Shown here: positions 19,268 to 27,731 of the stretch, piece by piece | Layout: each line of letters starts with the position of its first letter | Numbering within the stretch: position 1 is the stretch's first letter | Assembly: GCF_014837105.1 (NCBI RefSeq) | Contig: NZ_JACSPO010000002.1 | Coordinates: 137,470 to 201,469 of the forward strand | Source: Oceanitalea stevensii | Lineage (GTDB): Bacteria > Actinomycetota > Actinomycetes > Actinomycetales > Actinomycetaceae | Direction: 5' to 3' | DNA: 64,000 nt | Translations under genes and position numbers: made by a program | Notes under the pieces: generated by a model | Seen by the model: only the letters and a program-made list of their open reading frames with translations | The model's database searches: none | What the model was told of the DNA's origin: nothing

Positions 19268-19828
19268 ATGGCAGGCGAGACCGTCATCACCGTGGTGGGC
19301 AACCTCACGGCTGACCCCGAGCTGCGCTTCACCCCCTCCGGTGCGGCCGTCGCGAGCTTCACCGTGGCCTCGACGCCGCGGACGTTCGACCGGCAGTCCA
19401 ACGAGTGGAAGGACGGCGAGACGCTGTTCATGCGCTGCTCGGTGTGGCGGGAGGCGGCGGAGAACGTCGCCGAGTCGCTCGCCAAGGGCAACCGCGTCAT
19501 CGTCCAGGGGCGCCTCGTCCAGCGGTCCTTCGAGACCCGTGAGGGCGAGAAGCGCACCGTCGTCGAGATGCAGGTCGACGAGGTCGCTCCGTCCCTCCGC
19601 TACGCCACGGCCAAGGTCACGCGCACGCAGCGCGGTGGCGGCGGCGGGGGCGGCTTCGGCGGCGGTGGCGGCGGCGGCCAGCAGGGTGGCGGTTTCGGTG
19701 GCCAGCAGAGCGGTGGCTTCGGTGGCGGCCAGCAGGGCGGCGGCTTCGGCCAGCCGGCCGGCGGCCAGGCCGACGACCCGTGGGCCACGGGTGGGTCGAG
19801 CTCGTTCGGTGACGAGCCCCCCTTCTGA
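19268..19828 (+). CDS. ssb: Single-stranded DNA-binding protein
   Basis: A 186-residue SSB with an N-terminal OB fold (about 1-110: [20 protein letters not shown] ... ATAKVTRT). A long linker made almost only of Gly, Gln and Phe repeats follows, and it ends in the acidic tip DEPPF that recruits repair and replication partners. The protein coats single-stranded DNA at forks. The glycine-rich linker (about 120-165) is longer than in E. coli. It lies between rpsF and rpsR with an AGGAGA-type RBS. Confidence 0.97.
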   Translation: MAGETVITVVGNLTADPELRFTPSGAAVASFTVASTPRTFDRQSNEWKDGETLFMRCSVWREAAENVAESLAKGNRVIVQGRLVQRSFETREGEKRTVVEMQVDEVAPSLRYATAKVTRTQRGGGGGGGFGGGGGGGQQGGGFGGQQSGGFGGGQQGGGFGQPAGGQADDPWATGGSSSFGDEPPF

Positions 19829-19880
19829 TCAGACGTACAGCGTGGCGTGAGCCGCGCATGAAGAACCCAAGGAGCACATC

Positions 19881-20120
19881 ATGGCGAAGCCCGTACTTCG
19901 CAAGCCCGGCAAGAAGAAGGCCAACCCGCTGAAGTCGGCCAAGGTCGAGGGCATCGACTACAAGGACACCGCGCTGCTGCGCAAGTTCATCTCCGACCGC
20001 GGGAAGATCCGTGCGCGTCGAGTGACCGGTGTGTCCGTCCAGGAGCAGCGCGCCATCGCCAAGGCAGTCAAGAACGCCCGCGAGATGGCCCTGCTGCCCT
20101 ACGCGAGCTCCGCTCGCTGA
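19881..20120 (+). CDS. rpsR: 30S ribosomal protein S18, cysteine-free (C-minus) form
   Basis: The 79-residue S18 has the conserved core [17 protein letters not shown] and [12 protein letters not shown]. The N-terminal zinc-binding cysteines of the C-plus type are absent (KKKANPLK), so it is the zinc-independent form. It assembles with S6 on the platform of the 30S subunit. RBS AAGGAG lies upstream of ATG 19881. It sits inside the rpsF operon, so this appears to be the main housekeeping copy rather than a zinc-starvation paralogue. Confidence 0.96.
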   Translation: MAKPVLRKPGKKKANPLKSAKVEGIDYKDTALLRKFISDRGKIRARRVTGVSVQEQRAIAKAVKNAREMALLPYASSAR

Positions 20121-20137
20121 CCTAAGGGAGACACACA

Positions 20138-20587
20138 ATGGCCAAGCTCATTCTCACCCACGAGGTCACCGGCCTCGGCGAGGCAGGCGACGTCGTCGAG
20201 GTCAAGGACGGCTACGCCCGCAACTACCTCGTTCCCCGTGGCCTGGCGACCGCCTGGACCAAGGGCGCGCAGAAGCAGATCGACCAGATCCGCAAGGCCC
20301 GCAAGGCCCGCGAGATCTCCACGGTCGAGGACGCCCGCGCGGCGCGCGACTCGCTGCAGTCCAAGCCGGTCGTCGTCGCCGTGCGCGCCGGCTCCGGCGG
20401 CCGCCTGTTCGGCTCCGTGACCACCGGCGAGATCGCCGACGCGGTCAAGGCTGCCGGCGGTCCGGCGATCGACAAGCGCAAGATCGAGGTCACCAACCCG
20501 ATCAAGTCGCTCGGCGAGCACCGTGTGCAGGTTCGCCTGCACGCCGACGTCCAGGCCAACCTCACGGTCCAGGTCGTCGAGGCCTGA
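20138..20587 (+). CDS. rplI: 50S ribosomal protein L9
   Basis: The 149-residue L9 begins [30 protein letters not shown] in the standard N-terminal 23S-binding fold. A long connecting helix (about 40-75, Lys/Arg-rich) and the C-terminal domain follow. It is the last gene of the rpsF-ssb-rpsR-rplI operon, 17 bp after rpsR with GGGAGA upstream, and is followed by a strong hairpin. Confidence 0.97.
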   Translation: MAKLILTHEVTGLGEAGDVVEVKDGYARNYLVPRGLATAWTKGAQKQIDQIRKARKAREISTVEDARAARDSLQSKPVVVAVRAGSGGRLFGSVTTGEIADAVKAAGGPAIDKRKIEVTNPIKSLGEHRVQVRLHADVQANLTVQVVEA

Positions 20588-20605
20588 CCAGGCCCTAGCC
20601 GTACT

Positions 20606-20645
20606 CGAGGCGCCGGCCGGTGGGAGACCGCCGGCCGGCGCCTCG
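20606..20645 (+). terminator. Hairpin terminator after rplI
   Basis: A perfect 15-bp GC-rich stem (CGAGGCGCCGGCCGG with CCGGCCGGCGCCTCG) and a 10-nt loop end the ribosomal protein operon. The neighbouring MATE gene converges from the right, so it may work for both directions. Confidence 0.88.
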
Positions 20646-20708
20646 CGCGTTCCCGGCTGCCGGGCTCAGGTGTGGGGTCCGCGTCCTCTGAGGTCCACAA
20701 GGCCACAC

Positions 20709-22055
20709 CTAGGCTGCGCCGAGGACCATCCACCTCTCGCCGCGGGCGCGCAGCCCCGTGGTGAGCGCGCGGGCGGCCATGAAGCCCCCCGCGAAGGCCG
20801 CCCACAGCCAGGCCAGGCCCACGCCGTCGTGCGGCGCCCAGGCCCACACGGCCGCGAGCAGTGGGACGTAGACGACGAGCGTGACGACGCCGGCCCACGC
20901 GAGGAAGGTGCCGTCGCCCGCCCCGATGAGCACGCCGTCGAGCACGAACACCCACCCGGCCATCGGCATGAGCAGTCCGGTGACGACGAGCGCGACGGCC
21001 GCGGCCGAGCGGACCTGCGGGTCGGTGGTGAAGAGGGTGGTGATCCACCAGCCGCCGCCGGCGATGACGACGCCGATGACGGCGCCCGCGCCGACCCCCC
21101 ACTGCAGCGTGCGGCGCAGCACGGCACGGACCCGGGAGGTGTCGCCCGCGCCGAGCCCCTGACCGACCATCGCCTGCGCGGCGATGGCGAGGGCGTCCAT
21201 GGCGAAGGCCGCGAGCCCCCACAGCGAGTTGACGACCTGGTGGGCGGCGAGCGGCACGGCCCCCAGGGCGGTCGCGGTGACGACGGTGAGGAGGATGGCC
21301 ACGCGCAGGCTCACGGTGCGCACGAGCAGCGGTGTCCCGGCGCGTGCGTTGGCCCAGATCCCCGCTGCTCGAGGGCGCAGGGAGACGGACAGGCCGCGGG
21401 CGCCGCGGAGGACGACGACGGCGAGGGCGAGTGCCATGAGCGTCTGGGCGATCGCCGTGCCGAGCCCGGACCCGGCCACGCCCATGTCGAGGCCGTAGAT
21501 GAACACGGCGTTGAGGGCGACGTTGACGGCGGCCCCCGCCGTGGCGACGACGAGCGGCGTGCGCGTGTCGAGGAGGCCGCGCAGGGTGCCGGTGGCCGCG
21601 AGGACGACGAGCATGCCGGGCAGCCCGCCGGCCGAGTACTGCAGGTAGGCGACGGCGTGGGGCGTGACGGCGTCCCCCGCGCCGAGGGCACTGACGATCC
21701 ACGGCGCACCGGCGCCGAGGAGCGCCGCGGTGAGGACGCCGAGGCCCAGGGCGAGCCACATGCCGTCGACGCCGGCCGTGACGGCGCCCGCCCGGTCACC
21801 CGCACCGATGCGGCGGGCGGTGGCCGCCGTGGTGGCGTAGGCGAGGAAGACGAAGACGCCGACGGTGGAGACGAGGAGGGTGGAGGACAGGGACAGGCCC
21901 GCGAGCTCGGCGGTGCCGAGGCGGCCGACCATGACGGAGTCGACGAGGACGAAGAGCGGCTCGGCGACGAGCGCCCCGAGGGCGGGGACGGCCAGGGAGA
22001 GGATCTGCCGGTCGAGGGATCGCCCACTGTCCCCAGCGCGCCGTGGGTTGTCCAC
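20709..22055 (-). CDS. MATE family efflux transporter (DinF-like)
   Basis: A protein of about 448 residues with 12 predicted membrane helices in two MATE halves (first half from ILSLAVPALGALVAEPLFVLVDSVMVGRLG, where the PLFVLVDS segment is typical). MATE proteins export organic cations or other compounds using H+ or Na+ gradients. The start is uncertain: the GTG at 22055 and a TTG just before it lie behind GGAAGG at long spacing. The frame stays open to 22193, but that extension runs through the DnaA-box cluster and has no membrane-protein character, so I excluded it. The gene is divergent from dnaB. Confidence 0.88.
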   Translation of the reverse strand: MDNPRRAGDSGRSLDRQILSLAVPALGALVAEPLFVLVDSVMVGRLGTAELAGLSLSSTLLVSTVGVFVFLAYATTAATARRIGAGDRAGAVTAGVDGMWLALGLGVLTAALLGAGAPWIVSALGAGDAVTPHAVAYLQYSAGGLPGMLVVLAATGTLRGLLDTRTPLVVATAGAAVNVALNAVFIYGLDMGVAGSGLGTAIAQTLMALALAVVVLRGARGLSVSLRPRAAGIWANARAGTPLLVRTVSLRVAILLTVVTATALGAVPLAAHQVVNSLWGLAAFAMDALAIAAQAMVGQGLGAGDTSRVRAVLRRTLQWGVGAGAVIGVVIAGGGWWITTLFTTDPQVRSAAAVALVVTGLLMPMAGWVFVLDGVLIGAGDGTFLAWAGVVTLVVYVPLLAAVWAWAPHDGVGLAWLWAAFAGGFMAARALTTGLRARGERWMVLGAA

Positions 22056-22214
22056 CAATGTGCCGACCAATTTCCTTCCACACTGTGTGCACGAGCCGAC
22101 CCGCGCGATTCCGGGAGTTCGGGAGAGTTGCACGGGTGTTATCCACATGATTGTCCACCGCCTGTGCACGGAGGGGCCAGCCCTATCCACCATCTGTCCC
22201 CAGGGTTGTCCACA
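22048..22214 (+). promoter_or_regulatory. Cluster of five DnaA-box-like 9-mers upstream of dnaB
   Basis: All five face the same way: TTGTCCACC at 22048-22056, TTATCCACA at 22139-22147, TTGTCCACC at 22151-22159, CTATCCACC at 22183-22191 and TTGTCCACA at 22206-22214. Two match the TT(A/G)TCCACA consensus exactly and the rest differ at one or two bases. The surrounding 314 bp between the MATE and dnaB starts is less GC-rich than the genome and holds no other gene. It probably binds DnaA, either to regulate dnaB or to titrate the initiator. Confidence 0.75.
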
Positions 22215-22369
22215 CCCGTGGATGGATCCGTGCGCCTGTGCACCGTACGGTGCACGGGCAGGTCATCGCGCGCGTGGCGCACCTCTCGGGTGCGCCGCCG
22301 GCCCGTCTGGGTCGACGCGGACCGGGGCATGTCAGTGGTCCGCGATAGACCAGGAGCAGGAGGGTGACG

Positions 22370-23737
22370 ATGACTGATCTGGACGACCGGGTCCTCGAGT
22401 CCGGACGGGGTGGGCGCGAGCTCTACGACCGCACGCCGCCGCAGGACCTCGCCGCGGAGCAGAGCGTGCTCGGCGGCATGCTCCTGTCCAAGGACGCCAT
22501 CGCCGACGTCGTCGAGGAGCTGCGGGGACCGGACTTCTACCGGCCCGCGCACGAGCTCGTCTACGACGCGATCATCGACCTCTACGGCCGCGGTGAGCCG
22601 GCCGACGCCGTCACCGTGGCCGCCGAGCTCGGGCGGCGCGGCGAGCTGGGCCGGGTGGGCGGCGCCGCCTACCTCCACACCCTCATCGCCTCGGTGCCCA
22701 CCGCGGCCAACGCCGGCTACTACGCCCGGCTCGTGCGCGACCAGGCGGTGCTCCGGCGTCTCGTCGAGGCGGGCACCCGCATCGCCCAGCTCGGCTACGC
22801 GACCGACGGCGGGGACGTCGACGAGCTCGTCAACTCCGCCCAGGCGGAGGTCTACGCCGTCACCGAGCAGCGCACGAGCGAGGACTACGTCCCGCTGCGC
22901 GACACGATCAACCTCACGATGGAGGAGATCGAGAACGCCGCCAACCGCGGGGAGGGCATGGTCGGTGTCCCGACCGGGTTCAACGACCTCGACACGCTCA
23001 CGAACGGCCTGCACGGCGGCCAGATGATCATCATCGCTGCCCGGCCGGCCATTGGAAAAAGTACGCTGTCGCTGGACATGTGCCGCTCGGCGTCGATCAA
23101 GCACGGGCTCACCTCGGTGATCTTCTCCCTCGAGATGGGCCGCACCGAGCTGACCATGCGTCTGCTGTCCGCGGAGGCCGGGGTGCCGCTGCAGAACATG
23201 CGCAAGGGCACCATGCGCGACGAGGACTGGACCAAGGTGGCCGCGGCGATGAGCCGGGTGTCCGAGGCGCCGCTGTTCATCGACGACAGCCCGAACATGT
23301 CGCTCATGGAGATCCGCGCCAAGGCGCGGCGCCTCAAGCAGCGCCACGACCTGCGCCTCATCGTCGTCGACTACCTCCAGCTCATGTCCTCCGGCAAGCG
23401 GGTGGAGTCCCGGCAGCAGGAGGTCTCGGAGTTCTCCCGTGCGCTCAAGCTCCTCGCCAAGGAGCTCGAGGTGCCGGTCATCGCCGTCGCCCAGCTCAAC
23501 CGTGGCCCCGAGCAGCGCACCGACAAGAAGCCGGCGATGAGCGACCTCCGCGAGTCCGGCTCCCTTGAGCAGGACGCGGACATGGTCATGCTCCTCCACC
23601 GCGAGGACGCCTACGACAAGGAGACCCGCCCGGGCGAGGCCGACATCATCGTGGCCAAGCACCGTAACGGTCCCACCGACACGATCACCGTGGCGTTCCA
23701 GGGCCACTACTCGCGGTTCCACGACATGGCGCACTAG
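22370..23737 (+). CDS. dnaB: Replicative DNA helicase
   Basis: A 455-residue hexameric 5'-3' helicase that unwinds the fork and recruits primase. The N-terminal domain (QDLAAEQSVLGGMLL ...) and the RecA-like domain are complete. Walker A is ARPAIGKST (K230), the Walker B region is LIVVDYLQLM, and the arginine-finger region contains VAQLNRGPEQRTDKKP. There is no intein. The ATG at 22370 follows AGGAGGG at ideal spacing; a GTG six bases earlier is the alternative. The P-loop codons ATT GGA AAA AGT (23051-23062) all end in A or T, very unlike the rest of the gene. Confidence 0.97.
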   Translation: MTDLDDRVLESGRGGRELYDRTPPQDLAAEQSVLGGMLLSKDAIADVVEELRGPDFYRPAHELVYDAIIDLYGRGEPADAVTVAAELGRRGELGRVGGAAYLHTLIASVPTAANAGYYARLVRDQAVLRRLVEAGTRIAQLGYATDGGDVDELVNSAQAEVYAVTEQRTSEDYVPLRDTINLTMEEIENAANRGEGMVGVPTGFNDLDTLTNGLHGGQMIIIAARPAIGKSTLSLDMCRSASIKHGLTSVIFSLEMGRTELTMRLLSAEAGVPLQNMRKGTMRDEDWTKVAAAMSRVSEAPLFIDDSPNMSLMEIRAKARRLKQRHDLRLIVVDYLQLMSSGKRVESRQQEVSEFSRALKLLAKELEVPVIAVAQLNRGPEQRTDKKPAMSDLRESGSLEQDADMVMLLHREDAYDKETRPGEADIIVAKHRNGPTDTITVAFQGHYSRFHDMAH

Positions 23738-23772
23738 GGGGCGTCCGGCCCTGACGAGGACCGGATCGGTGG

Positions 23773-24318
23773 TCAGCCCGCAGTGCCACACTCGTGGCCC
23801 GGTGGCATGAGCGTGATCGACCAGGTGAGGTCGACCGACCCTTCTCGGCCTCCTTCGTCGAGGTAGGTGACGTTCGGAGCGGAGACCGGAGACGGCTTCG
23901 TCGAGTCCAGGCGCAGCACCATCACCAGGAGGTCGGTGGCGCCTGACTCGATCGTGCGTGAGCCCTCGTCCACGGGCATCTGGTCGCCCCTGAGGACGCC
24001 GCCCTCCCACTCCAGGGGGAACATCGCCCACTCCACCACCTCCACGCTCGGTGTCCCGAAGTCGATCCGCTGGACCTCGACGGGAGCGTCCGACACGTTG
24101 GACAGCTGTTCCCAGCCGATCGTCGCGAGGCCCTCGGTGTCGGTGACGGCGCACACCTCACCCGTACCACCATCGGACGTGGTCAGGGCGCTGGACGCCC
24201 CCAGTGAGCACGCGGTCGACATCAGGGCGAGGCAGGACGCCAGGAGCAGCACCGCGGAGCGGCCAGGGGCGGACCGTGGCCCGGCGGGTGCCGAGGAGGG
24301 ACGCCTCCATCTGCGCAT
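23773..24318 (-). CDS. Putative lipoprotein of unknown function
   Basis: A 181-residue protein with a basic start, a hydrophobic signal segment (AVLLLASCLALM) and a lipobox-like STAC, so it is probably lipidated at about C37 and held outside the membrane. The mature part is rich in Thr, Ser, Glu and Val with only a few cysteines (GEVCAVT, HECGTAG), which could form one disulfide. I do not recognise a family. Codon third positions are less G/C-biased than in neighbouring genes, consistent with rapid evolution or acquisition. It converges on dnaB, whose stop is 35 bp away. Confidence 0.65.
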   Translation of the reverse strand: MRRWRRPSSAPAGPRSAPGRSAVLLLASCLALMSTACSLGASSALTTSDGGTGEVCAVTDTEGLATIGWEQLSNVSDAPVEVQRIDFGTPSVEVVEWAMFPLEWEGGVLRGDQMPVDEGSRTIESGATDLLVMVLRLDSTKPSPVSAPNVTYLDEGGREGSVDLTWSITLMPPGHECGTAG

Positions 24319-24424
24319 GAGTGGTCATCCCCGTGTCGTGCGGTCACGCCCTCGTGGCCGTCGTGGGGGCAACATAGCGAGCGCGGAGCCGCGGGCACAA
24401 CGACGCCGGGCGGCGGGGAACCGC

Positions 24425-25138
24425 TCACGCGCGCCGGGTGGAGGGGTCCTCCCCGATCCGCAGGAGCGGGATGCGCTCGATCCAGCCGGCGCCGCGGGCG
24501 AGCCCGCGGTCCGCGCCGCGCAGTGCTCCCGCCGCTGCCGCCGGTCCGTGGCGCCGCGCGACGTCGAGCAGGTCGCGCAGCCGGTCCACCACGGTGAGCG
24601 GGAGGGCGGCCAGGACGTTGCCGGGCGGGCGGCGCGCCACGACCGGGTGGGCGCGCGTCGGGGCGGTGCGCCGGACGAGCTCCCAGTACACGCCCAACCG
24701 GCGCAGCGTGCGCCGGTCGGTGACGGCCTGCAGCCGCGGCAGCAGCTCGTCCTCCTCGTCCCGGACGTCCTCTCGGAGCACCGCGGTCAGCCGGTCGAGC
24801 AACGGCCCACGTGCGGGGTCGTCCAGGTCGAGCTGCTCGAGGCGGGTGACGAGCTCGTTGACCTCCTGGTGCTCCTGCTCGACCTCGAGGGTGAGCGCGT
24901 GCCCGTCGGGCAGGCTCCGGCGCATGACCGGCCAGAGCACCGACTCCTCGGCGAAGGCGTGGGGGAAGACGAGGCGGTAGATCCGTGTGAGCACGGCCGC
25001 CTGGGCCTCCCCGGCCGACCCGTTCAGCTCGTGGAGGAGGCGGTCGAGCGTGATGTGGTCCTTCTTCTGCCGGGCGAGGACGCTGATCGCCCCACCCAGC
25101 TCGGCGACGTCCTGGTCGGCGACGGATCGGTACGCCAC
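24425..25138 (-). CDS. Hemerythrin-like HHE domain protein with one ligand replaced
   Basis: A 237-residue cytoplasmic protein whose first about 140 residues match the HHE cation-binding fold: H28, H60 with E64 (FPHAFAEESVLWP) and H90 (EQEHQEVNEL) are in place. The last motif reads REDVRDEEDELLP, so the expected His is Asp (D124) while the following acidic ligand is kept. The metal centre may thus be altered or mononuclear. The C-terminal about 100 residues are basic, helical and unidentified. Proteins of this family bind O2, NO or iron, but the role here is unknown. It is monocistronic between the lipoprotein and aldo/keto reductase genes. Confidence 0.8.
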   Translation of the reverse strand: MAYRSVADQDVAELGGAISVLARQKKDHITLDRLLHELNGSAGEAQAAVLTRIYRLVFPHAFAEESVLWPVMRRSLPDGHALTLEVEQEHQEVNELVTRLEQLDLDDPARGPLLDRLTAVLREDVRDEEDELLPRLQAVTDRRTLRRLGVYWELVRRTAPTRAHPVVARRPPGNVLAALPLTVVDRLRDLLDVARRHGPAAAAGALRGADRGLARGAGWIERIPLLRIGEDPSTRRA

Positions 25139-25220
25139 GTCGGTCCCCCTGCTCGGTCGGTGGTTCCGGGCTCACATGCTCGACCCGCTCCCGCCCGGCC
25201 GCAACGGGAGCGTCGCGGTG

Positions 25221-26153
25221 TCAGGGAACGGCGTGCCCAGCGGCGCGGACCAGGCCGTACCACTCGGCCCGTGTGAGCGGGATGTCGGACCCGGCGCTCG
25301 CGGCCGTGACGCGTTCCGGCGTCGTCGTCCCCAGGACCACCTGCATGCCGGCGGGGTGCCGCGTGATCCACGCCGTCGCGATCGCGAGGGGCGTGACGTC
25401 GTAGCGTGCCGCGAGGCGGTCGAGCTCGGCGTTCAGCTCGGGGTGGTCCTCCGCCCCGAGGAAGACGCCGCTGCCGTCGCGCTTCTGGAACGGCGACCAC
25501 GCCTGGACGGTGATGCCGTGGATGCGGCAGTAGTCGAGGACCCCGCCGCCGTCGCGGACGACGGCGCCGTCCACCGTCATGTTGGCGGCCAGGCCCTGGG
25601 TGACGATCGCGGAGTGCGAGAGGGACAACTGGAGCTGGTTCGCGACGATCGGCTGACACACGGCCGTGCGGAGGAGATCGATCTGGCGGGGCGTGTGGTT
25701 GGAGACCCCGAACGCGCGGACCTTGCCGGACCGCTCGAGCTCGTCGAAGGCGCGGGCCACCTCCTCCGGCTCGACGAGCGCGTCGGGACGGTGGATGAGC
25801 AGGACGTCGACGTAGTCGGTGCGCAGCGCCCGCAGGGAGCCCTCCACCGAGGAGACGATGTGGTCGTAGGAGGAGTCGTAGGACCCCTCCGCGGGCACGA
25901 TGCCGGTCTTCGTCTGGAGGATGACCTCCGCGCGCTCCGACGGGCTCAGGTCGAGCGCCGAGCCGAACCGGTCCTCGCAGGCGTGCATCTGCCCGCCGTA
26001 GATGTCGGCGTGGTCGAAGAAGGTGACGCCGGAGTCGCGGGCGGCGCGGTAGAGGCTGCGGATCTCGTCGTCGGACTTGTCGCGGATACGCATCATCCCG
26101 GCGACGACGTTGGGGACGAGGGTGTCGGTCGGTCCCAGGGGCACGCTGCGCAT
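25221..26153 (-). CDS. Aldo/keto reductase (YdhF-like)
   Basis: A 310-residue TIM-barrel NADPH oxidoreductase. The catalytic tetrad is visible: Asp and Tyr in FFDHADIYGG, Lys in LQTKTGI and His in LLIHRPD. The C-terminal GTTTPERV forms part of the cofactor site. Family members reduce aldehydes or ketones; the physiological substrate is unknown. The ATG at 26153 lies at good distance behind GGAAAGGA; a GTG six bases earlier is the alternative start. The gene follows the photolyase gene on the same strand with an 89-bp gap. Confidence 0.92.
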   Translation of the reverse strand: MRSVPLGPTDTLVPNVVAGMMRIRDKSDDEIRSLYRAARDSGVTFFDHADIYGGQMHACEDRFGSALDLSPSERAEVILQTKTGIVPAEGSYDSSYDHIVSSVEGSLRALRTDYVDVLLIHRPDALVEPEEVARAFDELERSGKVRAFGVSNHTPRQIDLLRTAVCQPIVANQLQLSLSHSAIVTQGLAANMTVDGAVVRDGGGVLDYCRIHGITVQAWSPFQKRDGSGVFLGAEDHPELNAELDRLAARYDVTPLAIATAWITRHPAGMQVVLGTTTPERVTAASAGSDIPLTRAEWYGLVRAAGHAVP

Positions 26154-26242
26154 CGTCACGGTGTCCTTTCCTCTGCCCTCACGGGCGGTGTCGGCGTCGG
26201 GGCCACGCTACGGGCTGCACGTGGATCTCGCGTGGGGTCATG

Positions 26243-27607
26243 TCACCTGCCGGAGCGGCTGCCCTTGGCCTCCTCGTAGCGGCGCAGCGCCTCGACCCGC
26301 TCCGCGGCGTGGTCGACGATGCGCTCGGGATAGCCGTGGGCAAGGCCGTCCGGCACGGTCCACGGCTGGTGCGCCGCCCGGCCCTGGACGTGGGCCAGCT
26401 CCGGCACGTAGCGGCGGACGTACGCGCCGTCGGGGTCGAAGCGCTCCCCCTGGGTGACGGGGTTGAAGACGCGGAAGTACGGGGCGGGGTCGGTGCCCGT
26501 CCCCGCCACCCACTGCCAGCCGTGGTTGTTGGAGGCGATGTCGCCGTCGCGCAGGTGCTCGAGGAAGTACCGCGCCCCGTGGCCCCACCACACGTGCAGG
26601 TCCTTGACGAGGAAGCTCGCGACGACCATCCGCACCCGGTTGTGCATCCACCCCTCGGCGAGCAGCTGCCGCATGCCCGCGTCGACGAAGGGGAAGCCCG
26701 TCCGCCCCTCCTGCCAGGCCCGCACGTGGTCCGCGGCCTCGCCGTCGACGTCCGCGTACGCCATGCCGCGCAGGTCCTCGCGCAGGTCCGACCAGGCGGA
26801 CTCCGGCCGGTGCCACAGGACGTCGGCGTAGAACTCGCGCCAGCACAGCTCGGTGACGAAACGCTGCGCGCCGTCCGTGCGCCCGGCCGGGTGCGCGGCG
26901 ATGTCGGCGAGCATCGTGCGCGGGTGGATGGTGCCGTACTTGAGGTGCACGGACATCTGGGAGGTGACGTCGAGGTCGGGCCGGTCGCGGCCGTCGCCGT
27001 ATCCCTCGAGGTCCTCCTCGAGGAACTCCTCCCAGCGGGCGTGTGCCGACGTCTCGCCGCAGCTGACGTCCGACCCCGCGCCCCAGGGGAGGGGTGAGGA
27101 CTCGACGCCGCGGTGCCAGCGCAGGCCGTCGGGCAGCGGCGCGGGCCGTGGCCAGCCGTGCTCCCGCCAGGCGCGGGAGAACGGGGTGAAGACCTGGAAG
27201 GATCCGCCGTCGGCCTTGCGCACGAGCCCCGGCCCGACGGCGTAGGGGGTGCCGGTCGCGACGAGCGGCACCTCGCCCAGGGCGCGGTCGGTCCGCTCGT
27301 CGCGTTCGCGGCCGTACGGGGTGGTCTCCCGGCTGACGTGGACGCTGCCGGCGCCGACCTCGCGCACGAGCCGGGGGATCTCCTCCTCCGGCCGTCCGAC
27401 GCGGACGACGACGGCGCCGTCGTAGGACTCGTCGAGCTCGGTCAGGGCGGCGGCGAGGTGGGCGAGGCGCACCGTCCCCGCCGACGCGAGGAGCGCAGGG
27501 TCCGCGACGAACACGGGCAGCACCTCCCCGCCCGCCTCGTGGGCGGCGAGCAGGGCCGGCAGGTCGTGCAGGCGCAGGTCGCGGCGCAGCCACAGCAGAG
27601 CGGTCAT
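26243..27607 (-). CDS. phrB: Deoxyribodipyrimidine photolyase (class I CPD)
   Basis: A 454-residue blue-light flavoenzyme that splits UV-induced cyclobutane pyrimidine dimers. The N-terminal antenna-binding alpha/beta domain begins MTALLWLRRDLRLHDLPAL. The FAD domain holds the family signatures RTGFPFVDAGMRQL, the tryptophan-rich GWMHNRVRMVVASFLVKDL and HGWQWVAGTGTDPAPYFRVFNP. The start at 27607 fits the domain boundary; upstream in-frame ATGs (MMAPM...) add only a few residues, and a longer frame reaches into the divergent gene. Pairing with an aldo/keto reductase is not obviously functional. Confidence 0.95.
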   Translation of the reverse strand: MTALLWLRRDLRLHDLPALLAAHEAGGEVLPVFVADPALLASAGTVRLAHLAAALTELDESYDGAVVVRVGRPEEEIPRLVREVGAGSVHVSRETTPYGRERDERTDRALGEVPLVATGTPYAVGPGLVRKADGGSFQVFTPFSRAWREHGWPRPAPLPDGLRWHRGVESSPLPWGAGSDVSCGETSAHARWEEFLEEDLEGYGDGRDRPDLDVTSQMSVHLKYGTIHPRTMLADIAAHPAGRTDGAQRFVTELCWREFYADVLWHRPESAWSDLREDLRGMAYADVDGEAADHVRAWQEGRTGFPFVDAGMRQLLAEGWMHNRVRMVVASFLVKDLHVWWGHGARYFLEHLRDGDIASNNHGWQWVAGTGTDPAPYFRVFNPVTQGERFDPDGAYVRRYVPELAHVQGRAAHQPWTVPDGLAHGYPERIVDHAAERVEALRRYEEAKGSRSGR

Positions 27608-27731
27608 GGGCGCCATCATCCGGTGCGGCCCGCGGTGACGCCCGCTGGTGTGCCGACCCATCCGCCGGGTGACCGGCTCCGAACCACGGGCGTGGTGGCA
27701 CCGGCCGCCCGACCGACCGGAGGGAGAGGCC

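Noticed and set aside
22056-22193. N-terminal extension of the MATE transporter
   Set aside because: The extension has no membrane character or RBS and overlaps the DnaA-box cluster, so the start was placed at about 22055.
22048-22214. DnaA boxes as the chromosomal origin
   Set aside because: No dnaA, dnaN, rpmH or clear AT-rich unwinding element is present in the window; in actinobacteria oriC lies between dnaA and dnaN. A regulatory or titration site is more likely.
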